Assembly (NCBI GenBank): GCA_026419835.1
Contig: JAOAKQ010000003.1
Location: 59,237 to 123,236, forward strand
Direction of reading: 5' to 3'
From: Sulfolobales archaeon
Lineage (GTDB): Archaea; Thermoproteota; Thermoprotei_A; Sulfolobales; NBVN01
Length of the DNA stretch: 64,000 nucleotides
In this document: positions 17,807 to 26,123 of the stretch, in pieces
Layout: each line of letters begins with the position of its first letter
Numbering within the stretch: position 1 is the stretch's first letter
The notes under the pieces: generated by a model
Told to the model about the DNA's origin: nothing
Database searches by the model: none
What the model saw: the letters and a program-made list of their open reading frames with translations, nothing else
Made by a program: the position numbers and the translations under genes

Positions 17807-18514
17807 TTACTTGTAGAGAGCAAAAACCATGGCATGGTCCTTGTCGTATGGGTCTAAGTGAACTACATCCAGGATCTCGAAGTTGCTCTTTTCGAGAGTC
17901 TTAATTTCCTTTACGTATATCTCGTCGGGTTCTCTAGTTACATCTATACTTCTAGCTTTAATAGCTAGGTAGAGGTACCCACCGATCTTAAGAAACATCC
18001 TAGCATTGGCCGCAACTATACCCGCCTGCTCGGGCTGAGCTATATCTGCGTAGAGAACGTCGACTTGGGGGACTATCGATGAGTATTTCTCAGGAAATCT
18101 AGCATCAGCTAGTATCGGAACTATGTTCTTTCTATAGTCAGCCACGGAAACAAGTTCTCTCATAACTCTAGGTGCGAATTCTACTGCGTATATACGCCCC
18201 CTGTGCTCTACTATGTCGGATACGTGACTAGCGGTAGTCCCACTTCCAGCGCCCAAGTAGAGAACCCTACTACCGATAGATATAGCTAGCTCCTTTATTC
18301 CCTTGTATAGAGATGCCGCTAGCTTACTCCTGATGTGGTTCCACTCTCTATACTCAACATTTCCGTAGTTAAATAGCCACTCACCGTAAACTCTACGACC
18401 CGGCGTTAGATTCTTCGTAGCCAGCCTAACGGAACCATCCTCTAGCTCAACTACGTAGACCCCCCTGTAGCTGGGGTGTTCTTTCACTGAAACCACTTCA
18501 ATCACGAAATTCAC
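17807..18514 (-). CDS. flpA: Fibrillarin, C/D-RNP 2'-O-methyltransferase
   Basis: SAM-dependent enzyme that 2'-O-methylates rRNA and tRNA, guided by C/D sRNAs. The 235-aa protein shows the archaeal fibrillarin signature: 'WNHIRSKLAASLYKGIKEL', the SAM loop VLYLGAGSGTTASHVSDI, 'YAVEFAPRVMRELV', 'VDVLYADIAQPEQA' and the catalytic Lys in 'LAIKARSIDVT'. It lies 30 nt downstream of nop5 in the same operon, the universal archaeal pairing. Confidence 0.97.
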   Translation of the reverse strand: MNFVIEVVSVKEHPSYRGVYVVELEDGSVRLATKNLTPGRRVYGEWLFNYGNVEYREWNHIRSKLAASLYKGIKELAISIGSRVLYLGAGSGTTASHVSDIVEHRGRIYAVEFAPRVMRELVSVADYRKNIVPILADARFPEKYSSIVPQVDVLYADIAQPEQAGIVAANARMFLKIGGYLYLAIKARSIDVTREPDEIYVKEIKTLEKSNFEILDVVHLDPYDKDHAMVFALYK

Positions 18515-18544
18515 CTCTCTAACTAGGTTTAAGCAGCTTATAAC

Positions 18545-19744
18545 TTACTTCTTACCGCGTTTTACTGGTTTTGAGGGTTTTTGAGGTGGTGTTTTCGGTG
18601 GTGGTTTTGCGTAGAGAGTCTTAACCTCCTCTATTCTATCTTCGAGAATCTTCTTGAGTCTTGACGCGATGAACCGCCCGGTGTAGAAGTCAGCTCTAGC
18701 GGCTATTGCGAGTTTCGTAGCTAGAGCTCTAGCTATCTTACCTCTCTGCCATCTAGGTGATTTATGTATCTCAGAGTACTGGAATATTACTCCGTGCTTC
18801 GGCGGCCTACCCCCAGTTCTCAGAGCTCTGAAGAGGGCTTTTTCAGCACCTAGTACCTGTATAGTACTCGCAGGAAGCTTAGCTAGGTCTTCAAGACTTC
18901 CAGCAAGACTCAGAAGTCGGGCTCCCAGTAGCGATCCCACTAGCTCGGTCGTGTTGGGAGCTACTTCCTTCATAACCTGCTCTAGGTACTCAGATAGATT
19001 ATCCCTCATTTCGTAGAGACTCAGAATATGCTCACTGAAAACCCTGATCTTATTCATATCTAACTCCGAAACTTCAGCACCTATACTATCCCTAGCCGCC
19101 CTAGCTATTCTCTCAGCTCTTCCACCTTTAATTCCCAGCTTAGCTAGGTTTTCGAGCGTGAACTGAGGTCTCAACCCCAGAGTAGCTACGAGCTTCGCAT
19201 ACTCCTCGTGCTCTTTTACTAGATCGTCCAGTTCTGGGAAGTGGATACTGTACCACTCGCGCAGTCTTGAAGCAAACAGATTTATAGTCTTATCTAGGTC
19301 GTCTATAGCTCTAATAGCCTGTATAGCCATTAGGTCTCTCTTCAAGGCCTCGCGCCTGAGCTTAGACCTCGTGACGCCCATAGCCACCTCGTATACCAGC
19401 GAGTTGAAGTCTTCTTCATCCCTAGCTAAACCCTCTTTAACTGCTATGCTCGGAAGAGATTTTCTTAGCTCGATAACTAGCTCATTCCTGGGGTCTACTA
19501 CGCAGCTTATATTTCTTTGAGCGAGGAAAGACTCTTCCAACTCTGTCGGTACGATTAAGACTACGCCTGGAGCGAGGATCTTGCTAACTAGGTCGGCGAA
19601 TTCCTGACTTAGCTCACCACTCTCTATTTTTAAAGCTCTCTCGATCATGTACCCGATATCCTTAGAGACTAGGTTGTACTTCAAATTACCGCTCTCATCG
19701 ATTGCTACAGCTCCAACCACAGTCTCCATAACTGCGATCTTCAT
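18545..19744 (-). CDS. nop5: NOP5/NOP56 C/D-RNP scaffold protein
   Basis: Bridges fibrillarin and L7Ae on C/D guide RNAs. The 399-aa protein has an N-terminal fibrillarin-binding domain, a central coiled coil, and a C-terminal Nop domain with 'GARLLSLAGSLEDLAKLPAS' and 'QVLGAEKALFRAL', then RPPKHGVIFQ. The C-terminus is a lysine/proline tail (PPPKTPPQKPSKPVKRGKK). ATG preceded by GGAGGG; CTTAAATTA on the minus strand near 19773-19781 is the TATA box. First gene of the nop5-flpA operon. Confidence 0.96.
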   Translation of the reverse strand: MKIAVMETVVGAVAIDESGNLKYNLVSKDIGYMIERALKIESGELSQEFADLVSKILAPGVVLIVPTELEESFLAQRNISCVVDPRNELVIELRKSLPSIAVKEGLARDEEDFNSLVYEVAMGVTRSKLRREALKRDLMAIQAIRAIDDLDKTINLFASRLREWYSIHFPELDDLVKEHEEYAKLVATLGLRPQFTLENLAKLGIKGGRAERIARAARDSIGAEVSELDMNKIRVFSEHILSLYEMRDNLSEYLEQVMKEVAPNTTELVGSLLGARLLSLAGSLEDLAKLPASTIQVLGAEKALFRALRTGGRPPKHGVIFQYSEIHKSPRWQRGKIARALATKLAIAARADFYTGRFIASRLKKILEDRIEEVKTLYAKPPPKTPPQKPSKPVKRGKK

Positions 19745-20083
19745 GTCATCCCTCCTCTAGTAGTAATATTTTCGTAATTTAAGTACGCTATTACAGCAAG
19801 ACGCCACCGGCAAGTACTCGCAGACGCGGGTAGTGCGGTAGGAGAGAGCACTGAAACACGCCACACCCGCTTCACCGATCGCCTAGTGCGAGAACTCGAA
19901 TTCCGGTTAACTCTAGTGCCTTCAGCAGTAGAGTGGGGACGCAGCTCGCTTCAGTACCGTAAGTTGGAGGTAGTTGAGTTCTGCGACTCGATTAGGTCGG
20001 TAAGTGTGAACGCGCAGATCTCCGCATCTCGATAGTTTGTAGCTATTCTAAAGCTTGGCTTAGTATCTGGTTGTAGAGAGTAG
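19745..20083. other. 339-nt divergent intergenic region, partly GC-rich
   Basis: The left end holds the nop5 promoter. The middle (about 19795-19990) is GC-rich relative to most spacers here and has no ORF, which in a hyperthermophile can signal a structured RNA, but I could not assign C/D, H/ACA or other motifs. Near the right end TTCTAAAGC (about 20045) is a weak TATA candidate for hjc. Confidence 0.35.
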
Positions 20084-20548
20084 GTGGGTCTAGTGTCTAG
20101 AGGTAGTAGGTCTAGGGGGTACAGAGCTGAGAGAGAGCTCGTCGCTCAGTTATGGAGGAGAGGCTTCGCAGTTATGAGGGCTCCGGCGAGCGGTTCGAAA
20201 GTAAAGAGAGCTCACTACCCGGATGTCGTGGCAATTAAAAATGGGAGAGTAGCGGTTTTCGAGGTTAAGTCTAGGTCGAAGGAGGGGAACATATACATAG
20301 AAGAAGAGCAGATCGCGAAGTTGGTTGAGTTCGCTGCGAGAGCTGGTGGAAAAGCTTTCGTAGCCGTTAAACTCCCTAGGCAGGACTGGGCTTTCGTCCC
20401 AGTTGAGAGGCTCGAGTTAACTAGTTCCGGGTATAGAATTAGAAGAGACATTCTAAGTGATAGCCTCAACTTAGACCAGCTAGAGGTGCTACTCGGATTA
20501 AGAAGCACTCTATTAGAGTATGTAAAAACTTCCGAGGAGATTAAGTAG
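20084..20548 (+). CDS. hjc: Holliday junction resolvase Hjc
   Basis: Cleaves four-way DNA junctions in recombination and fork repair. The family catalytic set is visible: the glutamate in YRAERELVAQLW, the aspartate in HYPDVVAIKNG, and E-V-K in VAVFEVKSRS, with a basic 'APASGSKVKRAHYPD' loop. The track gives GTG 20084 as start; GTG 20093 is also plausible after GGTGGG. The ~150-aa length is slightly above the usual 130-145 because of the C-terminal extension. It stands alone between nop5 and the SRP RNA. Confidence 0.93.
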   Translation: MGLVSRGSRSRGYRAERELVAQLWRRGFAVMRAPASGSKVKRAHYPDVVAIKNGRVAVFEVKSRSKEGNIYIEEEQIAKLVEFAARAGGKAFVAVKLPRQDWAFVPVERLELTSSGYRIRRDILSDSLNLDQLEVLLGLRSTLLEYVKTSEEIK

Positions 20549-20698
20549 TTAAAGCTCTCACATAGCCGCAGACCTGACTTCCACTACGGAGATGTTGAGT
20601 AGCAGCCGCGCCATTATGAAAGAGCTTTCTAGACCTAGGTCATCGATGCTCAGAACTACGAGGGTCTGCGCTTGCTTAGCTAGTGCGAGAAAGTAGAG

Positions 20699-21010
20699 GG
20701 GTGTGCGGCCCCCGCCTTATCTAAAGACCCCCTACTCCAGGATTCTGCGCACCGTCCTCTACCCGGTGACCCATGAACGCCGGCGTTGGAAGTTAGGTTG
20801 CTCCCTTCCGGGCCTAGCCAGGTTCCTTCCGCGAAGATGGTAGGTCCTCCCCTCCAGGAGGACCTCCACCACCACCGGCCCCATGGGGCGGGCTTCATCG
20901 CTAGTGCGCAGACCTTTTGAGTAGGGGTCTTTAGATAGGCTAGGTTACTGGCCCCGCTTTACGCCTTCGGCTGGGGGAGGCGGCGAGTTCCCAGCCCTAC
21001 CCGCACACCC
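20699..21010 (-). ncRNA. Signal recognition particle RNA (archaeal 7S)
   Basis: About 312 nt on the minus strand. The ends pair as helix 1 (5' GGGTGTGCGG, 3' CCGCACACCC). The long helix 5 pairs CTATCTAAAGACCCCTACTC with GAGTAGGGGGTCTTTAGATA. The helix 8 SRP54-binding hairpin reads GGCCCGGAAGGGAGCA (about 20796-20820). The ORF at 20680-20898 is only a shadow of this RNA. A TATA-like CATAAAAACTC lies about 27 nt upstream (around 21030-21040). A pyrimidine-rich stretch (CTACTTTCTC) follows the 3' end and may aid termination. Confidence 0.96.
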
Positions 21011-21029
21011 AGATTTGCTTTCTTAATGA

Positions 21030-21042
21030 GTTTTTATGCTTT
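21030..21042 (-). promoter_or_regulatory. TATA box of the SRP RNA gene
   Basis: The minus strand reads GCATAAAAACTC, centred about 27 nt before the predicted 5' end of the SRP RNA at 21010, the usual archaeal spacing. Confidence 0.55.
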
Positions 21043-21122
21043 TCCTTCATTTCAGTGCCGCATAGCTGCGAGCGCGAGCTCTGTCCGGCGCTTCCTACAT
21101 CGAAACGCTCGATCCCCCGGTT

Positions 21123-22595
21123 TTATAGGGTTATCTTACTCATGTAGTACGCTCCTATGATCGTATACAGAGGAAGAAACTCTATTCTACCTAAGTACAT
21201 GGCTATCATGAGAATCGCCTTAGTTAGTGCCGGGGCTGAGGAACTCGCTATACCTGACGATAGCCCCACGCACGATAGTGCTGAAGAAGTTTCGAGGAGA
21301 GAATCTACGTAGCTGTAGGAAGCTATTCCGGATGTAAGGAGGGATAGGTGTAGAGCTATTGAAGTTGCTACCAGGGTTAGTCCGTATAGAGCTACGAACG
21401 AGTATATCGACGATACATCCTCGTCTCTAATTACCTCACCGCCGACCTTTCTAACTACTACAACGGATTTTGGAATAAAGGTCTTACTAGTTTCCCAGAA
21501 AACCAACTTCGCAGTTACGATAGCTCGCTTTATCTTTATACCACCGGCAGTCGAGAACGTCGCGCCACCGATTACCATGGAGAGTATGATTACGACTTTC
21601 ACTACGTCGGGGTGCTCGGAAATTGGAGCTAGGGAGAATCCCGTCGTCGTAAAACCCGATAGTACGTGAAAACTCCATACCCAGAAGGACTCTACGGAAC
21701 TAGTAGCTATACTTATAGCTCCGAGAGCTACGAGGAATGTGGAGAGAATTGCCGCGAAACCCCTAACTTCTATAGACTCCGCGAAATCTCTAAGCCGTCC
21801 TCGCGTCAAGTTGTAGAGGTCCATAAAGTTCAGAGCGCCCAGGGTCATTACTATAGCTGCCGACACCGCTACGAGTCTATTTCCAGCTTCAAACCAGTAC
21901 CCGAGGTTCTGGGAGTGAGTTGACATACCTCCAGTTGCTATAGCGGTCATGGAGTGTAGAACCGAGTCTAGGATGTCCATGCCGGATGCGAGAAAGAGTA
22001 ATACGCCGGCGAGTGTGTATAGTGAGTAGATAGTGAAGAGTCTTCTAGTAGTTGAAACTACCGTTGGGGCTATCTTCGCACCTCTCTCTACTACGTAGAT
22101 GCTTCTAATAGATCTGTGGAGAAACGGTAGGAGAACGCCTGAAATTACAACCACCCCCAGTTCACCAACCCACTGAGTTAGAGCTCTCCAAGCAAGAACT
22201 ACGCGTGGTAGCGCTTCTGGTTTATCCAGGACGGAGAGCCCCGTTCCTGAGAAACCACTCATAGACTCGAAGAACGCGTCAATAAACGGCATCTCAGTAG
22301 CGCGGCTGTAGAGAATAGCTGATAGGAGGGGTGCGAGAACCCAGAAAATTGAGACCACGGTAAACGCGTCAACCAGCTCCGCAATAAAACTCTTCTTACA
22401 TAATATGAAGATAGGTAGTAGCGCAGCAATAGAACCTAGGGCTACTTCGATAATTCTCGCACTAGCGCTTCTCTCAATGTGGTCTTCAGCCAGGACGTAG
22501 CCGGCCACTCCCACGGTGAGAGCTAGTGCTGACACGGTCAGCAGTAGTACAGCTAGGCTAGACACTATTCCCTCAACTCTACTAATTGCCTTCAT
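21123..22595 (-). CDS. TrkH/KtrB-family cation (potassium) transporter
   Basis: Integral membrane channel-like subunit for K+ (or Na+) uptake. The 490-aa protein has about ten hydrophobic segments and the four pore loops with their selectivity glycines: SGFSGTGLS, TAIATGGMST, SGFTTTGFS and SALSCVGLSSG. The 'IIGGATFSTAGGIKIKR' block between the third and fourth repeats is typical. No TrkA/KtrA regulatory NAD-binding partner is nearby; it may be encoded elsewhere. A TATA-like GTATATACG lies near 22651 in the upstream region. Confidence 0.92.
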   Translation of the reverse strand: MKAISRVEGIVSSLAVLLLTVSALALTVGVAGYVLAEDHIERSASARIIEVALGSIAALLPIFILCKKSFIAELVDAFTVVSIFWVLAPLLSAILYSRATEMPFIDAFFESMSGFSGTGLSVLDKPEALPRVVLAWRALTQWVGELGVVVISGVLLPFLHRSIRSIYVVERGAKIAPTVVSTTRRLFTIYSLYTLAGVLLFLASGMDILDSVLHSMTAIATGGMSTHSQNLGYWFEAGNRLVAVSAAIVMTLGALNFMDLYNLTRGRLRDFAESIEVRGFAAILSTFLVALGAISIATSSVESFWVWSFHVLSGFTTTGFSLAPISEHPDVVKVVIILSMVIGGATFSTAGGIKIKRAIVTAKLVFWETSKTFIPKSVVVVRKVGGEVIRDEDVSSIYSFVALYGLTLVATSIALHLSLLTSGIASYSYVDSLLETSSALSCVGLSSGIASSSAPALTKAILMIAMYLGRIEFLPLYTIIGAYYMSKITL

Positions 22596-22816
22596 ACCGC
22601 TATCACACAGCAGCCAACTCTACTGCGCCTACTCAAATACTTCCCTTAGTTACGTATATACCCAGATATCTTACTAAAGAAAAACGCCAGACCTGAATCA
22701 ACGTCCTACTGTACGCGCGCTTCACGGACTTCACGAAACCCACCTCTCCGCTGAAAAGTCAGCGTAAGTACACCCTCACTAAATTCACTGACTAGTTTCG
22801 CGTACATCGATAAATA
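22596..22816. promoter_or_regulatory. Intergenic region downstream of oadB-like gene, promoter of trkH-like gene
   Basis: Both neighbours lie on the minus strand. The AT-rich tract around 22645-22685 (GTTACGTATATACCCAGATATC) contains the probable TATA box of the TrkH-like gene. No ORF or RNA was recognised. Confidence 0.4.
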
Positions 22817-24112
22817 CTACGGCGCCCAGAAGTTCTTTATGTAAGATATGTAGTAGCCAGCAACTATCGCCGTACCTATTACTCCAGCTACGTTGGGTCC
22901 GAGCGCGTGGAAGAGAACGTAGAGACCTGGCTTAACTTGCTGTACCTCTCTTTGAGCTACTCGAGCGGATATTGGAACGGCTGAAACACCAGCACAGCCT
23001 ATCACGGGGTTGACCCTACCCTTAGTTACGATGTAGAGTAGCCAGGAGAACGTTAACCCACCAATGGTAGATACCGAGAATGCTATTAGACCTAGTGCGA
23101 GTATTGTGAATGCCTTAACTACGAACCCTAGGAAGGCCTGCGGAGAAGCATCGGCTACGTACTGCGAGAGAAAGTCGTAGGATAGAGTAGCACCAACACC
23201 GAGCATAGTCAGCATCGTCGCTATATCGAGAAGGGGGTCGGCCATCGTCTTAAAGTACCTCTCGAGCTCACCCATTTTCGACGAGAGCTCCTTCACTATG
23301 TTACCCATGGCAACCGCCACAACTAGGGGGAAGGCCGCTGGGACTAGGGCTCCGATTACGAATAGGCAAACAAACCAGAATACCAGTACGTGCCCGAGGG
23401 TTACCTCCCTAGGGCTCGGCATCTCCACAGCTCTGTACTTCCTCGGTACGAGCGCTCTAATTATGGGTGGCTGTATTACCGGTACTAGAGCTATGTAGCT
23501 GTACACAGCTATTGTTAGAGGTCCTACTAGGTGTGGGGCTATGTTAACGGCTGTGTATATAGTTGTCGGTCCGTCGGCTCCCCCGACGATCCCTATGGCC
23601 ATAGCTTCATTAAGTCTAAATCCGACGGTTAGAGCTATGAGCGTTACGGCGGTTATTCCTAGCTGAGCTGCTGAACCTATGAGTGCTCCTACGGGGAAGG
23701 AGATCAGCGGGCGGAAGTCCGACAGGGCGCCTATACCTGCGAATATCAGTATTGGGCCTATCTCGCTTCGAACCACTAGGTGGTAGATCCACCCGAGGAG
23801 TGACGTGGATTCCGGTGAGCATATCCTAGTGGAGTTCTCGAAGACCACTACGTTCACTAAACCTTCGATACCTCTAATAACTTCCGGAAGTCTCTCGTTA
23901 CTTAAGTCTTGACATACGTATCTAGCTAGGTGAAGACCCGGTACGTTGGCTAGTATCATTCCTAGTCCGATGGGTATTAGAAGTAGTGGTTCAACACCTT
24001 TTCTAACGGCTAGCGCTACTAGCACAGCTCCCCAAGCTATGAATATAGCTCTTATAGCGAGCTCTACGGGATCTCCAAGCATTACTCCGGGTAGTAGCAT
24101 GGAGATATCCAA
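22817..24112 (-). CDS. Sodium-ion-translocating decarboxylase, beta subunit (OadB/GcdB-like)
   Basis: Membrane subunit that couples decarboxylation of biotin-bound CO2 to Na+ export. The 431-aa protein has the family landmarks: many membrane spans, 'DFRPLISFPVGALIG', GIVGGADGPTTIY with the essential Asp, GATLSYDFL, and the C-terminal 'GPNVAGVIGTAIVAGYY'. No carboxyltransferase alpha, biotin carrier or gamma subunit is in the window, so the complete pump must be assembled from elsewhere or this subunit acts alone. A minus-strand CTTATATTACGG near 24146 is the TATA candidate. Confidence 0.93.
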   Translation of the reverse strand: MDISMLLPGVMLGDPVELAIRAIFIAWGAVLVALAVRKGVEPLLLIPIGLGMILANVPGLHLARYVCQDLSNERLPEVIRGIEGLVNVVVFENSTRICSPESTSLLGWIYHLVVRSEIGPILIFAGIGALSDFRPLISFPVGALIGSAAQLGITAVTLIALTVGFRLNEAMAIGIVGGADGPTTIYTAVNIAPHLVGPLTIAVYSYIALVPVIQPPIIRALVPRKYRAVEMPSPREVTLGHVLVFWFVCLFVIGALVPAAFPLVVAVAMGNIVKELSSKMGELERYFKTMADPLLDIATMLTMLGVGATLSYDFLSQYVADASPQAFLGFVVKAFTILALGLIAFSVSTIGGLTFSWLLYIVTKGRVNPVIGCAGVSAVPISARVAQREVQQVKPGLYVLFHALGPNVAGVIGTAIVAGYYISYIKNFWAP

Positions 24113-24212
24113 GGACCCGGCACCACAGCTACGTAAATCTCCGTAATATAAGCTTTAGATGCGGATGTAGCTAAGGCACTAAAGGTTTTAAGTGCTCACG
24201 CAGAAGTGTCTA

Positions 24213-24290
24213 GGGCCCGTAGCTTAGCCTGGTTAGAGCGCCCGGCTGATAACCGGGAGGTCCGGGGTTCGAATCCCCGCGGGCCCACCA
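24213..24290 (+). tRNA. tRNA-Ile (GAT), CCA encoded
   Basis: The acceptor GGGCCCG pairs with CGGGCCC, followed by A73 and an encoded CCA (24288-24290). The anticodon stem CCCGG/CCGGG encloses CTGATAA, anticodon GAT. The T-arm is CGGGG-TTCGAAT-CCCCG. There is no intron. A TATA-like GGTTTTAAG lies at about 24184-24192. Confidence 0.96.
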
Positions 24291-24346
24291 CAGTTCTCGG
24301 AGCTATATGAGGTAGTGTAGCCGCTACTGTAGGGTAACCTTATATG

Positions 24347-24359
24347 GAATCCCCGCGGG
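24347..24359 (+). repeat. 13-bp copy of the tRNA-Ile 3' end
   Basis: GAATCCCCGCGGG here repeats tRNA-Ile bases 24271-24283 exactly, 76 nt downstream in direct orientation. Short direct repeats of tRNA 3' ends can mark attachment sites of integrated elements. Here the 76-nt interval holds no integrase, so it is at most a tiny relic or chance. Confidence 0.5.
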
Positions 24360-24362
24360 TAC

Positions 24363-25043
24363 GTGTTCTCGGTGACTCGAATCTACTTCAGTGAGTCTAG
24401 TAGCGAGCTTCGAGGTTTTGAAAGCGCTGCGCGTAGTCTCCTGAAGTGGTTTGCGGAGTACGGTAGGAGATTCCCCTGGAGGGGTGAGGTCGGGTGGTAC
24501 GGTGTTTTAGTTGCTGAAACTATGTTGATTAGAACGAGAGCTGAGGTCGCTGAGAAGGTCTTCCTAGAGTTCATGGAGGAGTTCCCGAAACCCGGACTTC
24601 TCTGTAGCTCCGAGCTCACTAGAGTTGTGAACTACTTCAGAAAGCTCGGATTGCCCGATAGAGCTGGGAGACTCGTAAAAGCTGTCTGCGCTATCTTAAG
24701 TAGTTACGGTGGTGAAGTACCTTGCGACTACGCTAAACTGAGGGAGCTGCCGGGGGTAGGTGACTACATAGCTAGGGTGATACTCTCGAGAGTATGCGGT
24801 AGGAAGTATGCGTTCGTTGATTCGAACGTTCTCCGAGTGCTATCGAGGTTCTACGGAAGACCTATGAGTATTTCTGAAACCGCTCGAGCTCTAGAAGAAA
24901 GTCTCAGTCAGAGAAACCTCCTAGAAGTTAACGTAGCACTCATAGACCTAGGCGCTTCGATATGCAGACCTAGGAAGCCTAGGTGCCCGGACTGCCCTCT
25001 TAGAAGCTCCTGCTCAAGTTACCCGGTCTTCCTAGAGAAGTAG
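24363..25043 (+). CDS. HhH-GPD mismatch DNA glycosylase with [4Fe-4S] (MutY/Mig-like)
   Basis: Base-excision repair glycosylase acting on A/G- or T/G-type mismatches. The 226-aa protein has 'FPWRGEVGWYGVLVAETML' (catalytic Glu region) and the helix-hairpin-helix LPGVGDYIARVILS. VDSNVLRVLSRFYG carries the conserved Asp. The cluster C-x6-C-x2-C-x5-C is CRPRKPRCPDCPLRSSC. It is much shorter than bacterial MutY and lacks the C-terminal oxoG-recognition domain, as in archaeal Mig enzymes, so thymine-from-T/G removal is likely but unproven. GTG start, with TTATAT about 20 nt upstream. Confidence 0.87.
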   Translation: MFSVTRIYFSESSSELRGFESAARSLLKWFAEYGRRFPWRGEVGWYGVLVAETMLIRTRAEVAEKVFLEFMEEFPKPGLLCSSELTRVVNYFRKLGLPDRAGRLVKAVCAILSSYGGEVPCDYAKLRELPGVGDYIARVILSRVCGRKYAFVDSNVLRVLSRFYGRPMSISETARALEESLSQRNLLEVNVALIDLGASICRPRKPRCPDCPLRSSCSSYPVFLEK

Positions 25044-25084
25044 CTGAACTTCCACATATTTAGATAGCACAGCTATACGTCTAG

Positions 25085-26089
25085 GTGCTAGCTGTGATAT
25101 GGAAGGTACTCTCATACCCTAGGTACAGGTTAGCATCCCTACCTACACCAATGGAGAGAGCCAGTAGGTTGAGTAGAGAGCTGGGAGTGAACCTACTGAT
25201 TAAGCGCGACGATGTTATGGAGCTGTGCCTCGGCGGTAACAAGGTTAGGAAGCTGGAGTTCATAGTTGCCGACGCTCTCAGCAAGGGGTGCGACGTACTC
25301 ATAACTCGAGGTGCTACCCACTCAAACCACGTCCGCCTCACAGCGGCCGCTGCGAGAAAAGCAGGCTTAGAGGCGTACGCGGTAATCACCCCGCCGGGGA
25401 GTACGGCTACCCAGGGAAACATACTCCTAGATAAACTCCTCGGAGCTAGGCTAGTCTACGTAGATAGAGTAGAGGAGGCCGACGAAGAGATGGCCAGACT
25501 AGCGGAGGAGCTGAGGTCTAAGGGGAGGAGGCCATACGTCATCCCGGTTGGTGGAGCCTCCGAGCTCGGAGTTATGGGTTACGCGCTAGCATCACTAGAA
25601 ATCCTCCAGCAATCTCTATCGTACGGAGTTAAACCCGACTACATAGTCCACGCAACGGGAACCGGGGCGACTCAGGCAGGGCTGGTGCTCGGACTTAAGA
25701 TGCTCAGAGCCTCCGACGTTAAAGTAATCGGCATATCCAATGGGAGGAAGGCTTCCGAGCTCACTCCGAGACTTGTAAAGCTATTCAACAGCACAGCTAG
25801 AGCGCTCGATATCGATATAGAAGCATCGGAAGAGGACTTCACAGTATACGATGAGTACTCCTTCGGAGGATACGGGGCGATAACATCTGAGGTAGTAGAT
25901 ATTATGAAGTACGTAGCTAGAACCGAGGGTATACCACTAGACCCAGTCTACACAGCCAAAGCTATGTACGGACTCATAGACTTAGTAAGAAGAGGGGCCA
26001 TTAAAGGAGGAAGTACCGTCGTATTCATCCACACGGGAGGGTCCCCTATATCCTTCCAGTACGCAGCTGAAGTAGAGAAGTACCTCTAG
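25085..26089 (+). CDS. PLP-dependent D-cysteine desulfhydrase / ACC deaminase family
   Basis: Fold-type II PLP enzyme of the group that includes D-cysteine desulfhydrase, L-cysteate sulfo-lyase and ACC deaminase. The PLP lysine is K53 in CLGGNKVRKLEF. 'TRGATHSNHVRLTAAAA' and the phosphate loop 'HATGTGATQAGLVLG' follow, and the C-terminal FIHTGGSP is typical. The 334-aa length is normal. Most archaeal members are annotated as D-cysteine desulfhydrases, but the sequence does not settle which substrate is used. GTG start; it follows the glycosylase gene by about 40 nt. Confidence 0.88.
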   Translation: MLAVIWKVLSYPRYRLASLPTPMERASRLSRELGVNLLIKRDDVMELCLGGNKVRKLEFIVADALSKGCDVLITRGATHSNHVRLTAAAARKAGLEAYAVITPPGSTATQGNILLDKLLGARLVYVDRVEEADEEMARLAEELRSKGRRPYVIPVGGASELGVMGYALASLEILQQSLSYGVKPDYIVHATGTGATQAGLVLGLKMLRASDVKVIGISNGRKASELTPRLVKLFNSTARALDIDIEASEEDFTVYDEYSFGGYGAITSEVVDIMKYVARTEGIPLDPVYTAKAMYGLIDLVRRGAIKGGSTVVFIHTGGSPISFQYAAEVEKYL

Positions 26090-26123
26090 GAGCTGAGATT
26101 CGATACATCGATAAACTTCGTTA

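Noticed and set aside
20680-20898. 72-aa minus-strand ORF in the track
   Set aside because: It lies entirely within the SRP RNA gene on the same strand and has RNA-like composition rather than a protein family pattern.
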